From the NCBI GenBank assembly GCA_965214795.1, contig OZ243976.1:4402001-4466000 (forward strand): 64,000 nucleotides of DNA. The letters are read 5' to 3'. The position numbers were made by a program, and so were the translations under genes. This document shows, one piece after another, positions 34,844-42,754 of the stretch. This stretch comes from JAJDXW01 sp965214795. Its GTDB lineage: Bacteria; Pseudomonadota; Gammaproteobacteria; HK1. A model generated the notes under the pieces. That model made no database searches, had not been told where the DNA came from, and worked only from the letters and a program-made list of their open reading frames with translations. The first letter of the stretch is position 1. Every line of letters begins with the position of its first letter.

Positions 34844-35536
34844 TCAGCCCCCGCCAAGTTCGCGCTGGAACCAGTGCTCGACCAAGCCGAAATGCGTGGC
34901 GAGATTGTCGACTCCCGGACGCCACGGATTCGCGGGCGTACGGTGACGGCTCCAGCGCTGCCACCGCTTGCCGTCGAAGTCGTCAGCGGCGATGGCGGCG
35001 ATCGGGCGCCCGTCCGCGCGTTCCAGCGGCGGGTGGACGTACACCATGTCGATCTGTGTGTCGGGGTACCCCGGTTCAATGCGGACGTTCAGGTCGGCTT
35101 CGCGCCGTCGGTAGCCGACCGGCACCGGAAAGTCGTAGAGCACGACGCGCAGGACGCCGTTCTCGACGACGAGCTCGAACTTGGAGGGAATTCCCTCAAG
35201 CCACTCGAGATCCTCGGCCGGGAGGTGAAACTGGCGGCGAGCCTCGAAGCCCTCGGTCTGGTCGAGGGGGAGCGTCACGAAACGCTCGATACCGGGTCCG
35301 CCGAGGTCAATCTTGTCGTCCAGGCCGATACGCTGTGGCTGTCCGCCCTTCACCTTGAGGTAGATGGCGTAGCTCTCGGCCGGTTTCTTGCCGGCGAGTT
35401 CGAGGAGCTCCCGCCCGGTCACGCGGGAAACGGTCGTCTCGGCGAAGTCCTTGTCGACCTGAACCTTGTAGTGGTGCCTGGCGTCTGCGCCGCCGCCTTG
35501 GGCTGCGCCCGCGTCGTCCCGGCTGTCGTTGTTCAT
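34844..35536 (-). CDS. Ubiquitin-like/E2 fusion (multiubiquitin-type Ubl plus Prok-E2_E)
   Basis: This is a 230-residue protein. Residues about 20-92 resemble the multiubiquitin domain (HHYKVQVDKDFAETTVSRVT and IGLDDKIDLGGPGIERFVTL). Residues about 100-230 match prokaryotic E2 family E: RQFHLPAEDLEWLEGIPSKF, DFPVPVGYRRREADLNVRI, EPGYPDTQIDMVYVHPPL, RWQRWSRH. No cysteine occurs anywhere, so it cannot form the usual E2 thioester. The chain ends LGGG. ATG 35536 has GAGGAT upstream. It is the first gene of the minus-strand operon and is divergent from the sigma-like gene. Confidence 0.78.
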   Translation of the reverse strand: MNNDSRDDAGAAQGGGADARHHYKVQVDKDFAETTVSRVTGRELLELAGKKPAESYAIYLKVKGGQPQRIGLDDKIDLGGPGIERFVTLPLDQTEGFEARRQFHLPAEDLEWLEGIPSKFELVVENGVLRVVLYDFPVPVGYRRREADLNVRIEPGYPDTQIDMVYVHPPLERADGRPIAAIAADDFDGKRWQRWSRHRTPANPWRPGVDNLATHFGLVEHWFQRELGGG

Positions 35537-35730
35537 CGTGGCTGATCCTCGGTTTGCTTGGTGTCGGGTACTCTGCCTCCTTATGCTCGCGAGCCGCGGT
35601 CTCTCGGACATGGCGGATTGTGGGCTCTCTCTGCGCGATGTCCGAGAGTGGGCAGTTGCGGCGCATATGTCGTTGAGCGTGGTTGGCTGGAGCTGGGGGA
35701 ACGACGTTGGCAGGCGGGGAGATCGCGACA
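35537..35730. promoter_or_regulatory. Divergent promoter region of the ubiquitin-like module
   Basis: This 194-bp gap separates the minus-strand Ubl-E2 operon from the plus-strand sigma-like operon, so both promoters must lie here or just inside the genes. The sigma-like protein may recognise one of them. No clear hexamer pair was identified. Confidence 0.45.
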
Positions 35731-36279
35731 GTGCAGGAGTGCATCGAGGCCCTGCGGGCACTGACCGAGCGCGATTTGCGCCAACTCGACGACCTGGCGC
35801 GCGTTCGCGCAACTGGACTGGAGCCGCTCGAAGGCTGTGATCTGCTGAACGAGGCGATTGCAAGGCTGCTCGAGGGCTCGCGGCAGTGGCCCCGGAAGGT
35901 ATCCCTCGTGGTGTTCCTGCGCGAGACCATGCGCAGCATCGCAAGCAGCTACTGGAAGCGGTCGGACAAGCTGAAGGAGGTGACCGAGTCAGCGGTTCCG
36001 ACACACGCAGAGACCGGTGACGGGGTTGTCGACGCCGCGCCTGACGTATCGATGGAGCCGGAGGCCCGAACCTCGGCATCAGAGACCCTTGCCCGCATCG
36101 AAGCCCTGTTCAGCGGCGACGAAGACGCGATGACGCTCATCACCGGATTGGCGAACGGAATGTCGCCGGCCGAAATCCAGACGGAGGCCCGCATGGACGC
36201 AACGCGATACGCCACTACCCGGCGCCGGATTCGCCGGCGCGTGATACAAGTCTTCTCGGAGGGGGGAGGGTTGACATGA
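35731..36279 (+). CDS. Sigma-70-like (ECF-size) regulatory protein
   Basis: This 182-residue protein has a sigma-like build. An N-terminal helical region (LLNEAIARLLEGSRQWPRKVSLVVFLRETMRSIASSYWK, residues about 35-75) resembles region 2. A C-terminal helix-turn-helix-like region (LANGMSPAEIQTEARMD, then TRRRIRRRVIQVF) resembles region 4. GTG 35731 is preferred because GGCGGGGAG precedes it. It overlaps the next gene by ATGA. It probably controls this module's own promoters; the sigma assignment rests on general pattern, not on a specific motif. Confidence 0.6.
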   Translation: MQECIEALRALTERDLRQLDDLARVRATGLEPLEGCDLLNEAIARLLEGSRQWPRKVSLVVFLRETMRSIASSYWKRSDKLKEVTESAVPTHAETGDGVVDAAPDVSMEPEARTSASETLARIEALFSGDEDAMTLITGLANGMSPAEIQTEARMDATRYATTRRRIRRRVIQVFSEGGGLT

Positions 36280-36656
36280 ACAATGATAGGATTGCGCGGG
36301 AGCGGCTCGACGCGTTGTTGTCCGAACTTGAGGAGGACATTTTGGAGAACGAGGACATCGTGTCGGCGGACGTTGCGGCCCTGCGCTCCCTGGTGGAGTC
36401 AGCGATTGAGTGCCAAATGGACGTTGGCAAAGGACGCGACGTTTCTCCAGAGCGAATGACGCTCGCGAAGGAGAAGGTAGCGACCACGATGGAACGGCTG
36501 GGCCGATGGACCGGGATGGGTCAAGGGGCTGTCCAGCCGTCTGCGCCACGAGTCCGGATGGCCTTCTCGGGGAAGAACGACGAGTCGCAACGGGAGCGAC
36601 GGCGCGGCAAGCACCCGAGTCGAGACGTGAAGGGAAGGAACGACGAGGAGCACTAG
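36276..36656 (+). CDS. Hypothetical helical protein, second gene of the sigma-like operon
   Basis: This 126-residue protein is not recognised. The first 45 residues are an acidic helix (RLDALLSELEEDILENEDIV). The middle is amphipathic, and the last 35 residues are strongly basic and polar (ESQRERRRGKHPSRDVKGRN). It starts inside the sigma-like stop codon (ATGA), so the two are translationally coupled. It could be a partner or anti-sigma-type regulator, but nothing in the sequence proves this. Confidence 0.65.
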   Translation: MNNDRIARERLDALLSELEEDILENEDIVSADVAALRSLVESAIECQMDVGKGRDVSPERMTLAKEKVATTMERLGRWTGMGQGAVQPSAPRVRMAFSGKNDESQRERRRGKHPSRDVKGRNDEEH

Positions 36657-36740
36657 ACGGGCGGGACGGTTCCGGTCGTCCGGACGCAATGGGCTCGCCA
36701 ACGGCTCGGAAGAGGGAGACGCTGGCAACATGGGTGCGCT

Positions 36741-38078
36741 ATGACATGTGAAGTTGTCGTGATGAACCGCGTGGGCGTGGCTCTTGCCGCCGACAGCGCC
36801 GTCGATACGGGTGTGGGGGAGAGCTCGAAGATCCGCGAGTCGGGGGTGAAGCTCTTCATGCTGTCGAAATACCGTCCGGTTGCCGTGATGGTCTACAACA
36901 GCTCCCTGCTGCTGGGCGTGCCTTGGGAGACAATCATCAAGCTGTTTCGGCAGGAGTTTGGCTCCCAACAATGCGACACGGTCGCCGGATACGTGGAAGC
37001 GCTGATCGGCTATGTCGAACGAAATACCGCGCGTTTCTTCCCGGAGGATGTTCAGGACCTGTACTTCACCCGGATCCTCGAAGCAGAGTTCGCGCGGATC
37101 AAGATGGAGATGTCCGAGGAGTGGAAGTATGTACAGGGCGGTACCGAAACCGAAATCGAAGTGATCGAGAGAGTGATCGAAAATGCCCTCACCGAATGGC
37201 AGCACAAGGAAAACGACGAATCGCCGTGTTTCGACGACAGATTAGCGGAAGAACTTCTCAGTCGCAATTCCGCAGGCATCCATCGGGTCGTGGGCGAAGT
37301 GTTCGCGGGCAAGCCCTTCGGGAGCACTGGTGTACGGCACCTTCGCGAGATCGCAAAGCTCGTGGTGACGAAGGACCACTTCGTTTTCGAGGCGATGTCG
37401 GGCTTGGTGATCGCAGGATTCGGGGAAAACGAGCACTTCCCGACTATCGAGCATGTGAAAATCGGCGGCGTTTACGGTGATCGGCTGAAGTCACGCCGGG
37501 AGGCTACCGAGCAAGTGTCGGAAGAAAATGCGTCTTCGATCATGGCGTTCGGTGACAATGAAGCCGTGAACAGCTTTACTATTGGCGTCAGGCCCGAACT
37601 GTTGACGTGGTTGGCCGATGCCCAAGCGTACATTCGAGAACTGCCGATAAAGGCTTTGGACGCCATCCCCGGACTGAGTGCGGAGCAAAGGGCTGCCGCG
37701 GAAGCGATTGTCCAGGCGGTAAGCGAACGCAAGGCGGCCGAATTCGGCGAAGGGGTATTCAATGAGTGCACGAAAAGGTTTGCAGAGATCAGATACGCCG
37801 TCGAGACGTTAGCGCTCAGGGAGTTGGCGCACGTAGCCTCAACATTGGTCGGACTGGGTTCGTTCCAAAAGCAGATGTCGCAGGAGCGCGAGACCGTCGG
37901 CGGCCCCGTGGATGTAGCGGTGATCTCCAGAGGCGACGGGTTCATCTGGATCAATCGCAAGCACTATTTCGACAAGAAGCTTAATAGCCATTTTTTCCGG
38001 AATTACTACAAGGACGTGACGATGCAAGGAGAAACCCCGGCGGACAGAGACAATGGAGAGGTGCACGATGGCGAGTAG
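36741..38078 (+). CDS. Proteasome-like Ntn hydrolase
   Basis: This is a 445-residue protein. The start MTCEVVVMNRVGVALAADSA matches the N-terminal-nucleophile fold. After Met removal Thr1 would be exposed, with D17 in AADSA and a Lys (K36) in SGVKLF, the Thr-Asp-Lys set of proteasome beta subunits. IKLFRQEFG and similar helices follow. The C-terminal half (about 230-445) has no family I recognise. Self-compartmentalising proteases of this fold degrade tagged proteins, and here it sits with a ubiquitin-like conjugation operon. The proteolytic role is inferred. G+C is visibly lower than in the Hma genes. Confidence 0.7.
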   Translation: MTCEVVVMNRVGVALAADSAVDTGVGESSKIRESGVKLFMLSKYRPVAVMVYNSSLLLGVPWETIIKLFRQEFGSQQCDTVAGYVEALIGYVERNTARFFPEDVQDLYFTRILEAEFARIKMEMSEEWKYVQGGTETEIEVIERVIENALTEWQHKENDESPCFDDRLAEELLSRNSAGIHRVVGEVFAGKPFGSTGVRHLREIAKLVVTKDHFVFEAMSGLVIAGFGENEHFPTIEHVKIGGVYGDRLKSRREATEQVSEENASSIMAFGDNEAVNSFTIGVRPELLTWLADAQAYIRELPIKALDAIPGLSAEQRAAAEAIVQAVSERKAAEFGEGVFNECTKRFAEIRYAVETLALRELAHVASTLVGLGSFQKQMSQERETVGGPVDVAVISRGDGFIWINRKHYFDKKLNSHFFRNYYKDVTMQGETPADRDNGEVHDGE

Positions 38079-38304
38079 ACGGAGGAAGGTCCGGCGCCTG
38101 GCAGGAACGTACCTGCGGAACGACGAGAATCTCTCGGCTGAGATTAAGAAGCTCCTACAGCGCGCCCCGCAGCTCGAGCCGTTGAAAAAAGCGCTTGCCG
38201 ACAGCGAATTCAGGCTTACCGATTCACAGCAGAAGTTCGTTGACGATTTCGCCGTTGAAGTACGAAAAAGAGCACGTGGGGTCGACGATGCATCGTACGG
38301 ATGA
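38068..38304 (+). CDS. Small basic hypothetical protein
   Basis: This 78-residue protein begins MASRRRKVRRLAGTYLRNDE, then EIKKLLQRAPQLEPLKKALA. It is not recognised. The ATG at 38068 lies 11 bp inside the Ntn-hydrolase gene and has GAGAGGTG upstream, so it is preferred over 38053. Its short, charged and helical character and tight overlap suggest an accessory or adaptor of the Ntn hydrolase. Confidence 0.6.
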   Translation: MASRRRKVRRLAGTYLRNDENLSAEIKKLLQRAPQLEPLKKALADSEFRLTDSQQKFVDDFAVEVRKRARGVDDASYG

Positions 38305-38416
38305 GGTGCACCGCCCGATGAAGAACTGGACGATCGATACCAACGTTCCGGTGGTGGCGAGCAGACGTGGTGATGAGGATCGAAGGCGCCGCCATGATTG
38401 CCGTCGAAGACCATGA
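38288..38416 (+). pseudogene. Possible PIN-domain gene remnant
   Basis: From ATG 38288 (or 38318) the frame reads MKNWTIDTNVPVVASRRGDE, then degenerates into Arg-rich codons and stops. IDTNVPVVA is typical of the first acidic strand of PIN nucleases, yet the rest of the domain is missing. It overlaps the preceding gene by 17 bp, as an operon gene would. It is probably a truncated gene; chance is possible. Confidence 0.35.
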
Positions 38417-38549
38417 AGGCATTAACGTCGAAGCGCGATGTCGGATCGGGAACTGGGTGGAATCGATCGGACTTGAAGTGCTACAATCACTGATGGAGGC
38501 TGCGGGAACCGGACGGATGCGGTCGGCAGCGCAACGAATGAGGATCTGA
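38367..38549 (+). CDS. Unrecognised 60-codon ORF before the AAA ATPase
   Basis: The frame starts MVMRIEGAAMIAVEDHEGIN and ends 4 bp before the next gene. It has plausible composition but no recognised family, and it overlaps the PIN-like remnant in another frame. It may be a shifted continuation of that remnant rather than an independent gene. Confidence 0.3.
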   Translation: MVMRIEGAAMIAVEDHEGINVEARCRIGNWVESIGLEVLQSLMEAAGTGRMRSAAQRMRI

Positions 38550-38553
38550 AACG

Positions 38554-39600
38554 ATGCTCGAACGCCTGAGGATACGGAACTACCGGGGGTTCACGGACCT
38601 CGGGATTGACCGATTGAGTCGGATCAATCTCTTTACCGGACGAAACAACTCCGGCAAGACGACCCTGCTCGAAGCCTTGTTTCTTCTCTGTGGCGCCGGA
38701 AACGCTCAAATGGCGCTGAATGCCAATGTGATGCGTGAACTTAACTTGGCGCCGGGACCGGTGACGCCGGAAACCTTCTGGAAACCGATATTCACTGGTT
38801 TCGATGTGGAGAAGACCGTAGAAATCGAAGGGCGACACAGCGCGTTCGGCTCGTTGAGCTTGAGCATTGCGAACGATCGCTCCAGTACCATCGAAATCCC
38901 TCTTGACGGTTCCAGCCGTACATCGGTGCCCGAACTCTCGCATTCGATGGGGCTTTTGTTTTCCTTCAAGATGGGTTCCGGGAAGATGACCGAGAGCCGC
39001 ATACGCATGACAGGGAGCGGAATTCAGGGCGACCCCTCCGATGTTCGGCTTCCTTTCCAGGCTGTGTTCCTTTCGTCACGTATCGGCAATCCCAAAGAAG
39101 ACGCCATGCGCCTCGGGCAGCTTCGGCAGCGAAAGCAAGGCGACTTTGTCGTAGAGGCGCTACGGATCGTCGAACCCAGACTGCAGAGCGTTGAGGACAA
39201 CTCCGCAAGCGGCACACCGATGATCTGGGGAGATATCGGACTTCCCGAGCTGGTCCCGTTACCGGTGATGGGTGACGGCATGACGCGGATCGCGCGGTTG
39301 GTTCTGGCGATCTCCATCGCGCCAAAGGGCGTCGTCCTGGTGGACGAGATCGAGAACGGCCTCCATCACTCCACCTTACACAAGGTTTGGGCGGCCATCG
39401 ATAGAGTGGCCGAACGGTTCGATACGCAGATCATCACCGCTACGCACAGTTTCGAATGCATGGCAGCGGCTCATCATGCCCTTGACGACACGAGTCTTCT
39501 TGTTCACCGCCTGGAGGCGGTCGACGAGACGACAAGATGTGTCAGCTATGAGCCCGAAGAGCTCGAAGCGGCGGTCTCCCACAGCCTTGAAGTCCGGTGA
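38554..39600 (+). CDS. AAA-family (OLD/RecF-like) ATPase
   Basis: This 348-residue protein starts MLERLRIRNYRGFTDLGIDR, with Walker A GRNNSGKT at 29-36, a signature-like MGDGMTRIARLVLAI and Walker B VVLVDEIENGLHHST at about 260-274. The switch His is in ITATHSFECMAAAHH. It is an ABC-type ATPase of the OLD/AAA_21 class. Its stop overlaps the start of a TOPRIM-like DUF3226 gene, so the two probably form an ATPase-nuclease defence pair, a split version of OLD. It is the rightmost unit of embedded module 1. Confidence 0.82.
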   Translation: MLERLRIRNYRGFTDLGIDRLSRINLFTGRNNSGKTTLLEALFLLCGAGNAQMALNANVMRELNLAPGPVTPETFWKPIFTGFDVEKTVEIEGRHSAFGSLSLSIANDRSSTIEIPLDGSSRTSVPELSHSMGLLFSFKMGSGKMTESRIRMTGSGIQGDPSDVRLPFQAVFLSSRIGNPKEDAMRLGQLRQRKQGDFVVEALRIVEPRLQSVEDNSASGTPMIWGDIGLPELVPLPVMGDGMTRIARLVLAISIAPKGVVLVDEIENGLHHSTLHKVWAAIDRVAERFDTQIITATHSFECMAAAHHALDDTSLLVHRLEAVDETTRCVSYEPEELEAAVSHSLEVR

Positions 39601-40214
39601 GCATGGGGCAACCCACGCAGATTGCGAAAACCGGGCAGCTTCTGGTCGAAGGCAACGACTTGCGCAATTTCTTTGAGGCGTTCGTCGATCACTGCGAGCT
39701 TTCGGACACCCTCCAGATTCAGAATTTCGGAGGCGTGAACGAATTGCGGAATTTCCTCAAGGCGTTCGTCAAGATGCCGGGCTTCAGTACCGTACGGAGC
39801 ATCGGCATCGCCCGAGATGCTGAACAAGGCGAGAACGCGGCGCTCCAGAGCGTCCGATCCTCGCTCAACAATGCAGAACTGCCGATGCCGACCGAGGTTG
39901 GAGTGCAAATCGCCGGTAGTCCAACCGTCAGGGTGCTGATCCTGCCTGGTGGAGGGGACCCGGGTATGCTCGAAACACTTCTTTGCCGAACCTTTGTCAA
40001 CCAAGGGGTGAACCGTTGCATCGACGAGTTCTTCGCGTGCGCGGACGCTTTGCCGGGTGTATCCATATGCAGGCACGAAAAGGCGCGCGCCCGCGCGTAC
40101 TTGACGACAACGAAGAATCCACACCACTCCATCGGCGTGGCGGCGAAATCTGGCGTGTGGGATCTCGATCACGCTGCCTTCAACGATGTCCGTGCTTTCC
40201 TGGCGTCCCTTTGA
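39597..40214 (+). CDS. DUF3226 TOPRIM-like protein, partner of the AAA ATPase
   Basis: This is a 205-residue protein. QLLVEGNDLRNFFEAF carries the TOPRIM Glu (E18), and RSIGIARDAEQGENA carries D74/E76 of the acidic pair. VRVLILPGGGDPGMLETLL is the DUF3226 hallmark. GTG 39597 overlaps the ATPase stop (GTGA); ATG 39603 is an alternative. With the ATPase it probably forms a nuclease complex activated by infection. About 115 bp downstream the duplicated helicase end begins. Confidence 0.75.
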   Translation: MSMGQPTQIAKTGQLLVEGNDLRNFFEAFVDHCELSDTLQIQNFGGVNELRNFLKAFVKMPGFSTVRSIGIARDAEQGENAALQSVRSSLNNAELPMPTEVGVQIAGSPTVRVLILPGGGDPGMLETLLCRTFVNQGVNRCIDEFFACADALPGVSICRHEKARARAYLTTTKNPHHSIGVAAKSGVWDLDHAAFNDVRAFLASL

Positions 40215-40328
40215 AGCTCCACGGCCATGATCACCTCGCAGTTTCGGCGGCGATTTCAACGTGGGCGAGATGTTTGTTTCCGGTTTCGGGATCTCGGAGC
40301 AGGTTCGCGTGACCGTGCCCTCGAACGC

Positions 40329-40897
40329 TCGGGCGACCGTCGATGGCGGCGGTGACAGCCGCCGAGCGGGCGCTCGGCCACGCGCCGAGGGACGTGAGCG
40401 CCGGACGCATCGGCTACGACATCGAGTCCCGCGAGAACGGCACGGACCGCCTGCGGTTCATCGAGGTCAAGGGCCGTGCTGAGGACGCCGACACGGTGAC
40501 GGCCACGCGCAACGAGACCCTGACCGCGCTCAACAAGCCGGACGCCTTCATCCTCGCCGCCGTCGAGGTGGCGAACGGCGTTGCCGGCGAGCCGTGCTAT
40601 GTTCGCAGATTGTTCGCGCGGGGGCCGGATTTCGGGACGAGGAGCGTGACATACAATCTCGCCGAGCTGCTTGGCCGCAGCGGGAAGCCCGGATGAGAAA
40701 CAGGGAGTCACCGGCCAGCGCAGGCTCCGAATCACAAGGCCGATGGCCTTGACGGGAGTGCAGTGACATGAACGGCTCACCCAAGCAAGAGACTTTTGAG
40801 CTCGAAGTGGCGGATTTCGGACCGATCGTCGAGGCCAAGGTCGATCTGCGTCCGCTGACGGTGTTCGTCGGACCGAGCAACACGGGGAAATCCTATC
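40329..40897 (+). repeat. Duplicated junction 1, right copy (about 570 bp)
   Basis: This is the direct repeat of 32136-32708. Here the helicase part is a 5'-truncated remnant and the AAA ATPase that follows is intact, the mirror image of the left copy. Near its left end about 10 bp are missing relative to the left copy. The copies differ by scattered substitutions, so the event is old or joined diverged alleles. Confidence 0.85.
40343..40696 (+). pseudogene. Remnant of the Hma helicase C-terminus (DUF3883 end)
   Basis: The 117-codon frame (AERALGHAPRDVSAGRIGYD and on, to LAELLGRSGKPG) is the same as the last residues of the helicase at 28994, with about 16 differences. The helicase core is absent. 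It lies immediately upstream of the AAA ATPase at 40768, just as the real helicase end once did. Confidence 0.9.
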
Positions 40898-42285
40898 TGG
40901 CGATCCTGATCTACGCACTGCATCGGTTCTTTAGCGGCGCCGCTGGATCTGGCCACCGGTCCTTTCCCTGGGGCTATCGGATACTCCAAGATTTGGAAAT
41001 GATGGAGTTGCCCAACGCAACCATCAGTGCTCTTGGAGACACAGTACGAATGTTTCTGGATTCCCGAGAGCCGCTAGGCCAACATGATGTCCTCCTGCCA
41101 TCTCCGGTCATGGATTTGATTCGTTCCGGCTTCGATGAAGGTCGAGATGCGCTTCACCGTGAAATTTGCCGTTGCTTCGGTATCGACGACGCCGGCACCT
41201 TGACTCGGAGAGGACAGAGAAAGGGTGCACGGGTCGAACTGCGACGGCCCATGTCGAACGGCTCTGCACGTTTCGAGCACCGGTTGACGCTCGCGGAACA
41301 GGCAGCCGAGGTCAAAACGACGATCCCCGAGGAAATCCCGGTACGAATCGACATCGGGGATCCCGATGAGATGAGAGGAATCCTGCGCCGACTGAACATG
41401 ATAGAATGGGAGGCTGAAGAACCGGACAATATTTGGTGGTTGATAAATACCTCTATGGAGGTCTTGAACAACCTTGTCCTGCCTTACCTCACCGATCCCC
41501 TGCACCTTCCTGCGTACTATCTTCCCGCCGATCGGACCGGCGTGATGCACGCCCACAGCGTGGTGGTCAGCGCCTTGATCGCAAGCGCGCCGACGGCGGG
41601 CCTCCGTCCGGCGGCCCGTACACCGGTTCTTTCGGGGGTATTGGCGGACTTCCTCGAACAACTCATCGAAGTCGATCGCCTCCGGCGGCCGCGGCGAAGA
41701 CGCGAGCCTGATCTCGGCGCGAGGATCGAAGAAGCCATTCTCGGAGGGTCGGTGCACGTCGACAGGTCGGCCGCGGTCAACTACCCGCGCTTCACCTATC
41801 GGCCGGATGGATGGAGGGAAGACCTGCCCCTGATGAACGCTTCGTCGATGGTTTCGGAGCTCGCTCCGGTGGTGCTGTATCTCCGTCACATGGTCGGACC
41901 CGGCAACGTGCTGATCATCGAGGAACCGGAGTCGCATCTGCACCCGGCCATGCAGGTCGAATTCACCCGCCAGCTCGCGGCGCTCGTCGATGCAGGCATA
42001 AGGGTGCTCGTCACGACCCACAGCGAGTGGTTGCTCGAAGAACTCGCCAACATCGTGCAGCGCTCCCAGCTTCCCGAAGACAGTCGCAGGGATAGCGATG
42101 TCGCGCTCCGCCCGGATCAGGTAGGCGCCTGGCTGTTCCAGCCGAAAGGTCGCCCCAAGGGGTCGGTGGTGACCGAGATCGATCTCGACGACTCGGGGCT
42201 GTATCCCTCCGGCTTCGACGATGTCGCCGCCGCGCTCCATAACGATTGGGCCGACTTGTCCAGTCGTATCGGGGCCGATCCGTGA
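40768..42285 (+). CDS. AAA-family (AAA_21-like) ATPase embedded in the Hma locus
   Basis: This 505-residue ATPase has Walker A GPSNTGKS at 35-42. A long insert of about 300 residues contains YYLPADRTGVMHAHS. Walker B is VLIIEEPESHLHPAMQ around 380-395, and the switch His is in LVTTHSEWLLEELANI. LFQPKGRPKGSVVTEIDLDD follows. It belongs to the OLD-like class of defence ATPases. Its stop overlaps the start of a PD-(D/E)XK-like gene (GTGA), which in turn overlaps the methylase gene, so the pair is embedded in the Hma operon. It is the intact version of the remnant at 32579. Confidence 0.83.
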   Translation: MNGSPKQETFELEVADFGPIVEAKVDLRPLTVFVGPSNTGKSYLAILIYALHRFFSGAAGSGHRSFPWGYRILQDLEMMELPNATISALGDTVRMFLDSREPLGQHDVLLPSPVMDLIRSGFDEGRDALHREICRCFGIDDAGTLTRRGQRKGARVELRRPMSNGSARFEHRLTLAEQAAEVKTTIPEEIPVRIDIGDPDEMRGILRRLNMIEWEAEEPDNIWWLINTSMEVLNNLVLPYLTDPLHLPAYYLPADRTGVMHAHSVVVSALIASAPTAGLRPAARTPVLSGVLADFLEQLIEVDRLRRPRRRREPDLGARIEEAILGGSVHVDRSAAVNYPRFTYRPDGWREDLPLMNASSMVSELAPVVLYLRHMVGPGNVLIIEEPESHLHPAMQVEFTRQLAALVDAGIRVLVTTHSEWLLEELANIVQRSQLPEDSRRDSDVALRPDQVGAWLFQPKGRPKGSVVTEIDLDDSGLYPSGFDDVAAALHNDWADLSSRIGADP

Positions 42286-42754
42286 CGGGTTTGGTGGAGA
42301 GGGTTCGCTGCGCGCTCGACTCCAGGTGCCTCGTCAATAGCAGATTGAGCAAGGACGGGTGCAAGGTCGTGATGACCGATGCACCCTCCCCCAGGTTGAT
42401 CGTCGATTTCGACAAGCCCGGCCTGCCCCTGGCGGCGGACGCGACGCGCTGCGACTACCTCCTGGTTGCCGAAGGCGGACATGGGCACGGCTGGGTCGTG
42501 GTGCTCGAACTGAAGCGGGGACGACTGCATGCGGATCAGGTCGTCAGGCAATTGCGGGCGGGCGCGTCTGCTGCGGAGAGGTTCGTCCGTCGAGGCGAAG
42601 CGTTCAGGTTCCGACCTGTTGTTGCCAGCGGCAGCGTGCCGAAGTACGAGAGAACGAAGCTCAGGGACAAGGCAAACATGATCGGGTTCCACGAACATAA
42701 AGAACCCGTCCGATTGATGCACTGCGGGGACAGACTTGCGATGGCGCTCCGCTC

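Noticed and set aside
34844..36079. 411-codon minus-strand frame as the true Ubl-E2 protein
   Set aside because: The extra 180 codons run antisense through the divergent sigma-like gene and are Arg/Ser/Pro-rich. The ATG at 35536 with an upstream GAGGAT gives a normal start.
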